From an uncultured Acetatifactor sp. (GTDB lineage: Bacteria; Bacillota; Clostridia; Lachnospirales; Lachnospiraceae), in NCBI GenBank assembly GCA_910578995.1, contig CAJTSY010000040.1:1-29515 (forward strand): a stretch of DNA of 29,515 bases, in the 5' to 3' direction. The number at the start of each line of letters is the position of its first letter. The stretch's first letter is position 1. Positions 8,410-17,157 of this stretch are shown piece by piece. The notes beneath the pieces were generated by a model that worked only from the letters and a program-made list of their open reading frames with translations, was not told where the DNA came from and did not search any database. The position numbers and the translations under genes were made by a program.

Positions 8410-9306
8410 TCAGCCTTTCACAGAGCCGATCATTACCCCTTTTACAAAATACTTCTGCAGGAACGGATACACGCAGATAATGGGAACCGTGGATACCACG
8501 ATTATTCCGTATTTAATGACTTCCACCATCCGGTTCAGCTGCGCTGCCGCCTGAGGATCAACCTCCATCAGATCGGAAGTGCTCTGGGCCATCAGCAGGA
8601 CTTCCCGCAGATAAAGCTGAAGCGGCTGCTTGGCCCGGTCTGTCACATAAATCAACGCGCTAAAATAGGAATTCCAGTGCGCCACCGCAATATACAGACC
8701 GATCACTGCCAGAATTGCCTTGGACAAAGGCAGGGCAACCTTGAAAAAATACTGCCCGTTTCCGCATCCGTCTATAAAAGCCGCATCCTGAAGTTCCTGA
8801 GGCAGTGTGCTCACAAAAAACGAACGGATCAGAATAATGTTATAAATGCTGATGCTGCCCATGATAATCAGCAGAGTACGCGTGTTTGTCAGGTGTATTC
8901 CCTTGACTACAAGATAAGTCGGAATCAGACCGCCGCCGAAATACATGGTGAAAACCAAAAGCCCCATAATGACACCTTTTCCCATCAGCTTTTTCTGGGA
9001 AAGGGCATATCCGGCCATAACGCTTGCCGCCAATCCCAGTAAAGTCCCACAGGTTACATAAATGAGTGTATTCGCATAGCTGATCCATATACGCGCCGTC
9101 TTAAAAATCTGAGAATACCCCAGTACAGTAAACCCCTTGGGGAAAAAAAGGAATTCTCCTGAATTGACATAAGTCGGATCGCTGAAGGAAGCGATTACCA
9201 CAAAATAGATCGGATACAGGACAATGACAAGAAAAGCTGCCAGCAAGCCCCGTGTAATCACATAAAATATTTTGTCCCCCGTCCCCGTTTTCATCTTTTT
9301 TCTCAT
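8410..9306 (-). CDS. carbohydrate ABC importer permease, LplC/YtcP type
   Basis: This 298-residue inner-membrane permease has six predicted membrane segments. The cytoplasmic EAA loop reads ELQDAAFIDGCGNGQYFFKV and ends in LP, the site that docks the ATPase subunit. It ends with the family-typical QKYFVKGVMIGSVKG. AGGAGG precedes ATG 9306, and only ten bases separate it from the partner permease gene. It forms the channel heterodimer with that partner, and the neighbouring lipoprotein delivers substrate. No ATPase gene is present in this operon; such importers usually share an MsmX-like ATPase encoded elsewhere. Confidence 0.93.
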   Translation of the reverse strand: MRKKMKTGTGDKIFYVITRGLLAAFLVIVLYPIYFVVIASFSDPTYVNSGEFLFFPKGFTVLGYSQIFKTARIWISYANTLIYVTCGTLLGLAASVMAGYALSQKKLMGKGVIMGLLVFTMYFGGGLIPTYLVVKGIHLTNTRTLLIIMGSISIYNIILIRSFFVSTLPQELQDAAFIDGCGNGQYFFKVALPLSKAILAVIGLYIAVAHWNSYFSALIYVTDRAKQPLQLYLREVLLMAQSTSDLMEVDPQAAAQLNRMVEVIKYGIIVVSTVPIICVYPFLQKYFVKGVMIGSVKG

Positions 9307-9316
9307 AGATTCCTCC

Positions 9317-10264
9317 TCACCACAGACTTGTGCCGGAAAGCTTTCCAGAAATCTTGTTTACCGCAACCAGAATGACAAAATTAATTCCATTGTTAAACAA
9401 TCCTATTGCGGATGAATAGCTGTAATTTTTCTGCAGAAGTCCAACCTTATATGTATAAGTAGATATAACCTCAGAGACCCCCAGATTCAGATCATTCTGC
9501 ATCAGATAAACCTTATCAAAACCAACGCTCATAATGCTGCCGCAATTGAGGATGAGCAAAATAGCCATTGTAGGCATGATAGCCGGAAGGTCAATATGGC
9601 GGATCCGCTGCAGCTTGTTTGCCCCGTCGATCATGGCCGACTCATGCAGCTCCGGACTGACGCCCGTAAGCGCCGCCAGGTAGATAATGGACCCCCATCC
9701 CGCGTTCTGCCATACGCCTGACCAGACATACATATGTCTGAACCATTTTGCGCTTCCCATAAAGTAGACAGAATCTCCGCCCAGCGCCTTGATCAATGTA
9801 TTGACAAATCCTGACTGGGGCGAAAAAAAGGATGACATCATACCCACCAACACCACAATGGAAATAAAGTGCGGCATATAGGAAACCGTCTGGGCAAATT
9901 TTTTCATCTTTGTGCTGCGGATATCATTCAGGATCAAGGCCAGCGCCACGGGAATCGGAAAACCTGCCGCCAGGGAATAGAGACTCAGTCCAAGCGTATT
10001 TTTCACATAATCCCAAAACCGCGGACTTTGGAAAAACTGTTCAAAGTATTTCCCCCCTGCCCACGGACTTCCCCAGATTCCCTTGGAGGGAACAAAATCC
10101 TTAAAGGCAACCTGTATGCCGTACATAGGCGCATAAGAAAAAATACCTACATAAATCAGTGTCGGAAGCAGAAACAAATATAAGACCCAGTTGTCTTTCA
10201 TTGATTTCCGGATCTTCGACAGCGTCAGGCTGTCAGTTCTGGCTCCGGATTCCTTCTTTTTCAT
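9317..10264 (-). CDS. carbohydrate ABC importer permease, LplB/YteP type
   Basis: This 315-residue permease is the first gene of the minus-strand operon. Six membrane segments are visible, starting with WVLYLFLLPTLIYVGIFSY. The EAA loop is ELHESAMIDGANKLQRIRHI followed by DLPAIMP. I set the start at ATG 10264, where GGAGAG lies six bases upstream; the frame stays open 18 codons further, but without a ribosome site. The protein should pair with the downstream LplC-type permease to import an oligosaccharide. The upstream region has no strong consensus promoter, which fits an activator-dependent start. Confidence 0.93.
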   Translation of the reverse strand: MKKKESGARTDSLTLSKIRKSMKDNWVLYLFLLPTLIYVGIFSYAPMYGIQVAFKDFVPSKGIWGSPWAGGKYFEQFFQSPRFWDYVKNTLGLSLYSLAAGFPIPVALALILNDIRSTKMKKFAQTVSYMPHFISIVVLVGMMSSFFSPQSGFVNTLIKALGGDSVYFMGSAKWFRHMYVWSGVWQNAGWGSIIYLAALTGVSPELHESAMIDGANKLQRIRHIDLPAIMPTMAILLILNCGSIMSVGFDKVYLMQNDLNLGVSEVISTYTYKVGLLQKNYSYSSAIGLFNNGINFVILVAVNKISGKLSGTSLW

Positions 10265-10587
10265 ACAGCACTCTCCTTTCTGACGAAAAACTTTCTGAGA
10301 CAGGAACTTTCCAAACAAAACTGCCCGATATAGAAACCGTATCCCGAATGTCTTTGTTTTACAAATACATTAACATTTTGACCGGTTATTTGTATATAAT
10401 CACTTATTGAATAGGAATTCATTATTTGAAAAACAGCGTTTTTTCGGGAAACAGGAAAGTTATCCGGAGTAATTATGTCATTTTTTATGATGACACAACC
10501 TGTTTTGAAAATGCTTTTGTGAACAGACAAGCAGACTGAACACACACGCTGAGGAAACGCTCTGCCCAGGACATGGGCCGAAAACTG
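10265..10587. other. control region upstream of the glycan operon
   Basis: This stretch of about 320 bases has no convincing gene. It is AT-rich, and on the minus strand I find only a weak promoter candidate: AAGACA at 10349-10354 and TATATC at 10327-10332, with a 16-base gap. A short inverted repeat, TGTCAT at 10476-10481 with ATGACA at its far side, could be a regulator site. An activator such as the operon's own AraC protein may bind here, but no site can be assigned. Confidence 0.35.
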
Positions 10588-11262
10588 TCAGATAACCAGG
10601 GAAAGATGCATCAAAAAACAGTACAGCCCTTTTCGGAAAATTTGATTTTCCAAAAAGGGCTGCTTTATCCCTATAATAACAGATGGGTAACTCCGGGAAA
10701 TCCCCAAAGCCTCCCCGATCTCATTCTGGGTCACCTCCCGGTTTCCATAGAGCCCGTACCGCATGATGATGATCCGCCGCTCCCTGTCCGTAAGATCCGT
10801 CTCCATCAGCGCAAGCAGTCTCCTGATGTTCCCATTCAGGGCCATGCTCTCCACAATATCCGGCTGGTTCTGCTCGATCACGTCCACCAGGTGTATCTCA
10901 TTGCCTTCCTTGTCCTGCCCAATGGGCTCAAAAATAGAAACTTCCCGGGCGGATTTTTTCTTTCCCCTCAGGAACATCAGCAGTTCGTTTTCAATACATC
11001 TGCAGGCGTAGGTTGCCAGACGCCCTTTTTTCTCGTCGAAGGTTTTGATGGCCTTGATCAGTCCGATACATCCTATCGAAATAAAATCTTCCATATCATC
11101 GTCCGTGTTCTGGTATTTTTTCACGATATGGACTACCAGGCGCAGGTTCCGTTCCACCAGTATCCTCTGCGCATTTTCGGCCTCCTCAGGGGAGCCATGG
11201 CGCAGCAAGCGGATGTATTCGGCTTCCTCCTCCTGAGTCAACGGCTTTTGAAACGTCTCCAA
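10588..11262 (-). CDS. sigK: SigK-like sporulation sigma factor with an aberrant C-terminus
   Basis: Residues 1-192 follow late mother-cell sigma factor SigK closely: FQKPLTQEEE, RNLRLVVHIVKKYQN, DFISIGCIGLIKAIKTFDE, RLATYACRCIENELLMFLRG, FEPIGQDKEGNEI and, in region 4, EIGEALGISRSY. Family members continue VSRIEKRA..., the helix that reads the -35 box. Here the frame instead gives PSVIIGIKQP and 22 more unrelated residues and runs through a terminator hairpin to its stop. No other frame restores the motif. The -35 recognition helix is therefore missing and the product should be inactive as written. The start is TTG 11262; an in-frame stop directly before it excludes a long pro-sequence, as in the C. 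difficile protein. Possible causes are a 3' deletion, or a gene split by an excisable skin-like element. It follows hemW on the same strand. Confidence 0.8.
   Translation of the reverse strand: METFQKPLTQEEEAEYIRLLRHGSPEEAENAQRILVERNLRLVVHIVKKYQNTDDDMEDFISIGCIGLIKAIKTFDEKKGRLATYACRCIENELLMFLRGKKKSAREVSIFEPIGQDKEGNEIHLVDVIEQNQPDIVESMALNGNIRRLLALMETDLTDRERRIIIMRYGLYGNREVTQNEIGEALGISRSYPSVIIGIKQPFLENQIFRKGLYCFLMHLSLVI
10613..10662 (-). terminator. strong hairpin terminator after sigK
   Basis: Arms of 18 bases at 10624-10641 and 10645-10662 pair fully in the minus-strand RNA, including one G-U pair that becomes a C-A mismatch on the plus strand. The loop is three bases. A TGTTTTTTG tract follows four bases after the stem. 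The strand asymmetry supports use for minus-strand transcription, ending sigK before the importer operon. The present sigK frame reads through it, so the end of that frame is not native. Confidence 0.75.
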
Positions 11263-11290
11263 CTAAAACCCCCATGGATTTCTCTTAAAA

Positions 11291-11318
11291 TATCTTATGT
11301 CTCCGGCTTATCCATGGT
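11291..11318 (-). promoter_or_regulatory. candidate mother-cell (SigK/SigE-like) promoter for sigK
   Basis: The minus strand carries CATAAGATA (11291-11299), matching the SigK -10 pattern CATAnnnTA, with AC at 11317-11318 after a 17-base gap, as in the short SigK -35 element. It ends about 30 bases before the TTG start. SigK promoters in Bacillus include its own gene. The motif is short, so chance is a real alternative. Confidence 0.35.
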
Positions 11319-11455
11319 GCCTGTCAGGCTTTTTCAAAATAACGGGATTTCCAACGTAAACGATTGGACTTTCCTGTGTGCCTGATTGTGCCTGTACCAA
11401 TAAAATGCTGTGGTCTTTCCCTCTGCCGTCAGTGCCGAAACGAAGTCCTGGGTTA

Positions 11456-12748
11456 CTATTTCAGGAACTGTGCCATGACATAGTTGCTCAGATCCAGTCC
11501 CCTGTCAGTCAGTGCAAGCCTCATATTATCCGCAGGCACATTCAGGCCAACAGGCTGCATGTTCCCGTCCGCAGGCACACTCGGGCCAACAGGCTGCATG
11601 TTCCTGTTCTCTGGCACACCCGAGCCAACAGACAGCATATTTCTGTCCTCCTCCCTGTTCCCGGGCAAATACCGCAGCAGCCCGTCCTCCACATTCTTCC
11701 GGACCACTTCCCCGTACACCTCCTCCAAGCCGCACCCGAAAAGCTTTCTGAACTCCCCGCAGTCCACGCCCTCTGTCATCCTCAGCCCCAGAAACATAAA
11801 TTCCTCCATCTGTTCCTGCCGTCCAAGCGCCTGCACATCCTCCCTGCACCCCAGAGGATTCTTCAGATAGGCCTGCAAATCCGCACTGTTTCGAAAGCGT
11901 ACATTTTCCACCAGAGAAGCCGCCCCGATCCCAAAGCCCGCATAGTTCTTCCGCTGCCAGTAGCCGCAGTTATGGCGGCACTCATATCCTTTTTTCGCAT
12001 AATTGGATATTTCATACCGTTTATATCCTGCCTGTGCCAGAATCCGCTTCGTCTCCTGGTACATCACCCGGTCCGTATCCTCGTCTGGCAGTTCCAGTTC
12101 CCCTTTTTCAAACCTGTCATACAGGGGCGTCCCCTCCTCCAGGATCAGGCTGTAGGCAGAGATATGCTCCGGGGGCTCCTCCAGGGCAAGCACCTTTTCC
12201 AGGGTATGCCGGTACCCGGAAAGCGTCTGTCCCGGCAGGGCGCTCATAATGTCCACATTGAGATTGGCAAAGCCCGCCTGCCTGGCCGCCCGGAAAGCTT
12301 CCAGAAACTGCCGCCAGGTGTGGATCCTGCCTATGGCGGCCAGTTCCCTGTCATCCGCGGACTGCAGGCCGATGCTGAGACGGTTAACGCCTGCTTCCCG
12401 GAATCTGCGCAGCGCCTCCCCTGATACCGTCCCCGGATTGACCTCCATGGTCACTTCCGCATCCTCCGCCAGGTCATAATGTGCCCGCACAGCATCCATC
12501 AATTCTGAAATATGTGCCGCCCGCATCACAGAAGGAGTGCCCCCGCCGATAAAGATACTGGTAACCTGATAATCCCCATATCGAAGGGCGCTCCTCACCG
12601 TCTCGGTGAGAAGCGCCTTCATGTATCTGTCCTTTGTATCCTCATCCCCGGGAGCGGACAGGAAATCACAGTAGAGGCATTTCCTGACGCAGAAGGGGAT
12701 ATGAATATATAATTCCAGTTCTTTCCTGCCGCAGTCTCTTTTTTCCAC
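11456..12748 (-). CDS. hemW: HemW-type radical SAM protein with C-terminal repeats
   Basis: This 430-residue protein is of the HemW group, once called oxygen-independent coproporphyrinogen oxidase-like and now regarded as a heme-binding chaperone or heme-transfer protein. The iron-sulfur motif is C20-V-R-K-C24-L-Y-C27 followed by D-F, the HemW form. Further marks are FIGGGTPSV, the SAM-site region VTMEVNPGTV, and RLSIGLQSADD. It is longer than the usual 370-390 residues because the segment just before the final ADNMRLALTDRGLDLSNYV block holds three 13-residue repeats. The start is GTG 12748 behind AAAGGA. It lies 137 bases after lepA on the same strand, the usual clostridial order. The repeats are in frame, so the protein is probably still made. 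Confidence 0.9.
   Translation of the reverse strand: MEKRDCGRKELELYIHIPFCVRKCLYCDFLSAPGDEDTKDRYMKALLTETVRSALRYGDYQVTSIFIGGGTPSVMRAAHISELMDAVRAHYDLAEDAEVTMEVNPGTVSGEALRRFREAGVNRLSIGLQSADDRELAAIGRIHTWRQFLEAFRAARQAGFANLNVDIMSALPGQTLSGYRHTLEKVLALEEPPEHISAYSLILEEGTPLYDRFEKGELELPDEDTDRVMYQETKRILAQAGYKRYEISNYAKKGYECRHNCGYWQRKNYAGFGIGAASLVENVRFRNSADLQAYLKNPLGCREDVQALGRQEQMEEFMFLGLRMTEGVDCGEFRKLFGCGLEEVYGEVVRKNVEDGLLRYLPGNREEDRNMLSVGSGVPENRNMQPVGPSVPADGNMQPVGLNVPADNMRLALTDRGLDLSNYVMAQFLK
11532..11648. repeat. three 39-bp in-frame tandem repeats inside hemW
   Basis: Units at 11532-11570, 11571-11609 and 11610-11648 share the pattern GGCACA...GCCAACAGGCTGCATGTTC on the plus strand; the third has diverged most. 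Each encodes 13 residues of the type VPADGNMQPVGxx in HemW. A length divisible by three keeps the frame whatever the copy number. Confidence 0.9.
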
Positions 12749-12885
12749 GAAATTCCTTTCCCGCTTTTGCGCCGTTATCCCTTTGTCGTCATCAGGCTTC
12801 AGTCCCGCAGTTTCTCTCCATACTGCACCACTGCCGTCCCCCGGCTTCGAACCTAATTCATCCCGACGTTTCTCCGCGCCCCGCC

Positions 12886-14709
<1,824 letters not shown>

Positions 14710-14762
14710 TGCTCATTCTCCGATCTGAATTCTAGTTTTTTCATGCCGAAATCTTGCTTCCT

Positions 14763-14791
14763 ATCATATCATCTTTGTCCTGCCTTGTCCA
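14763..14791 (-). promoter_or_regulatory. SigA-type promoter of lepA
   Basis: On the minus strand TGGACA (14786-14791) and TATGAT (14763-14768) are 17 bases apart, each with one mismatch to consensus. The expected start lies about 45 bases before the lepA ATG. Confidence 0.75.
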
Positions 14792-14942
14792 TAAAATATT
14801 CTGCCGGAACTCAGATAAACAGAATCCGTATTGCTGAAACGATCTCCTTTATCCCTGCAGACAAACAGGTGGGCCCATGGCAACAGAAACTGAAACAGGC
14901 TACAATATTTTCCATCAAAGGTGCAAGATATTCCATTTTATT

Positions 14943-14962
14943 TTGTACCCGGAAAAGTACAA
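14943..14962. promoter_or_regulatory. inverted repeat upstream of the ABC exporter, possible operator
   Basis: TTGTAC at 14943-14948 and GTACAA at 14957-14962 form a perfect dyad with an 8-base gap, about 180 bases before the exporter start. A TACAAT (-10-like) lies at 14901-14906. The spacing suits a dimeric repressor or activator, but no regulator gene is adjacent. Confidence 0.4.
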
Positions 14963-15114
14963 TGTTGCATAAGCTCAGAGAAACATCCGGAAGTTTCCGG
15001 AAACCGCCGCCCGTCCCCTGACAGAGGCGCCGCTTTCAGAAACCGTTTCCAGGCATCTTCCGGATCCCGCGTCCAAAATCAGACGACGCCCCGGAAGCGG
15101 GAAGACAGAGCTGT

Positions 15115-15137
15115 GGGATGCGCAACATCCCGGGAGG
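15115..15137 (+). promoter_or_regulatory. hairpin abutting the exporter ribosome site
   Basis: GGGATG (15115-15120) and CATCCC (15126-15131) form a stem with a five-base loop, and the ribosome site GGGAGG (15132-15137) starts at the next base. The leader upstream is GC-rich, with further dyads such as CCGGAA/TTCCGG near 14987-15000, so translation of the exporter may be tuned by RNA folding. Confidence 0.45.
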
Positions 15138-15143
15138 ATACAT

Positions 15144-17081
15144 ATGACGCCTTTAAAATGGTTCTACGGTTTTCTGAAAAAATACCGCGGCCTCATGGTC
15201 CTGGGCCTTTTCCTGACCACGGTGATCGCGGCCCTGTCCATCGTGAATCCCTACCTGTCGGGAATCATTGTGGACGATGTGGTACAGGCGGGCAATTACA
15301 GCCTGCTGCCAAAGCTCATCGCCTGCCTGCTGGGGGTGACAGTGTTCACCGGAGTCCTGCGCTTCCTCTACCAGCTGGTTTTCGAAACCGTCTCCCAGGG
15401 CCTGCTCTACGACATGAGGGGCAGGGTATACCGCAAATTCCTGGACGAGGATTTCGAATTTTACAATAAGAAGCGCACCGGCGACCTGATGAGCCGCCAG
15501 ACAGGGGATATGGACGCCATAAGGCATTTTGTGGCCTACGATGTCTACGCGGTGTACCAGAACATACTGCTGTTCGCCTTCGCCCTGCTGATGATCTTCA
15601 CCATCAGCACGAAACTGGCGCTGTGCATGCTGACGGTGCTGCCCTTCACCGCCCTGGCCACCTTCCGGCAGTCCAAAGAGGTAAAGCCCGCCTTTCAGAG
15701 AAACCGCAACTGTTTCTCCGCCCTGAATGCCTCCGTGCAGGAGAACATCAGCGGAAACCGCGTGGTAAAGGCCTTCGCAAAGGAAGATTATGAAAAAGAA
15801 AAATTTGAAAGGGAAAACGACAAATTCCGGGATGCCCAGATCAAAGGCTCCAGGGTGTGGATGAAATATGTACCTATCTTTGAGGTGCTCTCCAACGCCC
15901 TCACCGTGATCCTGATGCTCTACGGCGGTTACATGGTGATCCAGGGGGAAATCACCCTGGGCGACCTGGTTCGGGTCAACGGTTATCTGTGGATGCTGAA
16001 TTCCCCCCTGAGGATGGCCGGTTGGTGGGTAAATGATATCCAGAATTTCGTCACATCGGTGGAGAAAATATATACTACCTACAGCGAGGAACCCAAGGTG
16101 AAGTCCCCTGTGGCAAAACCGGATGCTTTTACCGATACCGCGTCTGCGGAACCGGGCCGGGCCGGTGCCTCCAAAACTGACCCGGAGCTGACCTGTGCCA
16201 GTGCAGCCCAAACTGCCCCGGAGCAGAACTGCTCCACCACTCCGGACGCGGCATCCCAGTTCCCCGGCAGCGCTTCGGCGGCCACTTTGGTTCACCAACA
16301 TGCCAGGCTTCACGGGGACATAGAGTTCCGGGATGTGTCATACAGCGCCGACGACACGGATATTGTAAAGAACATTAGCTTTAAGGTAAAGGCCGGACAG
16401 AAAATCGGCATCATCGGTTCCACCGGCTCCGGAAAATCCACGCTGATGAACCTGCTGTGCCGTTTCTACGACACCACCTCGGGGCAGGTACTGGTGGACG
16501 GAAAGGATGTGAGGGAACTGGATCTGTACAGCCTGCGCGACAACATCGGCATGGCCATGCAGGATGTATTCCTTTTTTCGGATACTATCGAAGGGAATAT
16601 CGCCTACGGAAGGCCGGAATGCAGCTTTGACCAGGTGAAGCACGCTGCCATCATGGCGGATGCCAACCACTTCATCTCCTCCCTTCCGGAAGGGTACGAC
16701 ACCATCGTGGGCGAGCGGGGCGTGGGCCTCTCCGGCGGACAGAAACAGCGTATATCCCTGGCCCGGGCGCTTCTGAAGGATCCTTCCGTGCTGATCCTGG
16801 ACGATACCACCTCAGCCGTGGATATGGAAACGGAAAGCTACATACAGAACCAGCTCAAATCCGTCAAGCAGGGATGCACCGTGTTCATCATCGCCTACCG
16901 CATTTCCTCCATCCGGGATGCGGACCAGATCCTGGTAATGGACCACGGCCACATCATCGAACACGGAACCCACGACGAACTGATGGCGGCAGGCGGATAC
17001 TACGCAAATACGTTCCGCAGCCAGTACGGGGAGATTCCCTACGAACTGATGAACACTGACCGTGAAAAACTTATCAGCTGA
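15144..17081 (+). CDS. heterodimeric ABC exporter, degenerate-site subunit
   Basis: This 645-residue half-transporter has six membrane segments fused to an ATPase domain. Motifs in the ATPase part: Walker A GSTGSGKST near residue 424, Q-loop MAMQDVF, signature LSGGQKQ, Walker B ending ILDDTTSAVD, and the switch region IIAYRISSI. The catalytic Glu is replaced by Asp and the switch His by Tyr, so this subunit's own site should hydrolyse poorly. A Pro/Ala/Thr-rich linker of about 75 residues (315-389) separates the membrane and ATPase parts; most relatives have only a short joint. GGGAGG lies six bases before ATG 15144. With the next gene it forms one exporter of the BmrC/BmrD or TM287/288 kind, likely moving drugs, lipids or peptides outward; the substrate is unknown. 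Confidence 0.92.
   Translation: MTPLKWFYGFLKKYRGLMVLGLFLTTVIAALSIVNPYLSGIIVDDVVQAGNYSLLPKLIACLLGVTVFTGVLRFLYQLVFETVSQGLLYDMRGRVYRKFLDEDFEFYNKKRTGDLMSRQTGDMDAIRHFVAYDVYAVYQNILLFAFALLMIFTISTKLALCMLTVLPFTALATFRQSKEVKPAFQRNRNCFSALNASVQENISGNRVVKAFAKEDYEKEKFERENDKFRDAQIKGSRVWMKYVPIFEVLSNALTVILMLYGGYMVIQGEITLGDLVRVNGYLWMLNSPLRMAGWWVNDIQNFVTSVEKIYTTYSEEPKVKSPVAKPDAFTDTASAEPGRAGASKTDPELTCASAAQTAPEQNCSTTPDAASQFPGSASAATLVHQHARLHGDIEFRDVSYSADDTDIVKNISFKVKAGQKIGIIGSTGSGKSTLMNLLCRFYDTTSGQVLVDGKDVRELDLYSLRDNIGMAMQDVFLFSDTIEGNIAYGRPECSFDQVKHAAIMADANHFISSLPEGYDTIVGERGVGLSGGQKQRISLARALLKDPSVLILDDTTSAVDMETESYIQNQLKSVKQGCTVFIIAYRISSIRDADQILVMDHGHIIEHGTHDELMAAGGYYANTFRSQYGEIPYELMNTDREKLIS
16174..16245. repeat. 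imperfect 36-bp direct repeat in the exporter linker
   Basis: Two adjacent 36-base units (16174-16209, 16210-16245) share AAACTG-CCCCGGAGC-like sequence and encode related 12-residue blocks of the form TxPExxCxSx. They lie in the long Ala/Thr/Pro-rich linker, which suggests that the linker grew by duplication. Confidence 0.5.
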
Positions 17082-17128
17082 CAGCTGATGTGCGCCGAGG
17101 GCACTTTATCCTTTAGAGCTGTCGCGCA
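17073..17128 (+). other. intercistronic dyads between the two exporter genes
   Basis: ATCAGCTG and CAGCTGAT (17073-17089) form a perfect dyad around one central base and include the first gene's stop codon. Shortly after comes GTCGC/GCGAC with a three-base loop. No T-run follows, so these look like mRNA structures between coupled genes, not terminators. The AGGAGG of the next gene follows them. Confidence 0.45.
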
Positions 17129-17157
17129 GCGACTATAAATTAGGAGGCTATTTTGAT

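Noticed and set aside
10261..10545. 94-codon minus-strand frame upstream of the LplB-type gene
   Set aside because: It overlaps the control region, has no ribosome site and no family features. The permease start with GGAGAG lies at its end.
15153..16313. 386-codon minus-strand frame opposite the first exporter gene
   Set aside because: It mirrors the exporter codons and lacks any recognisable motif.
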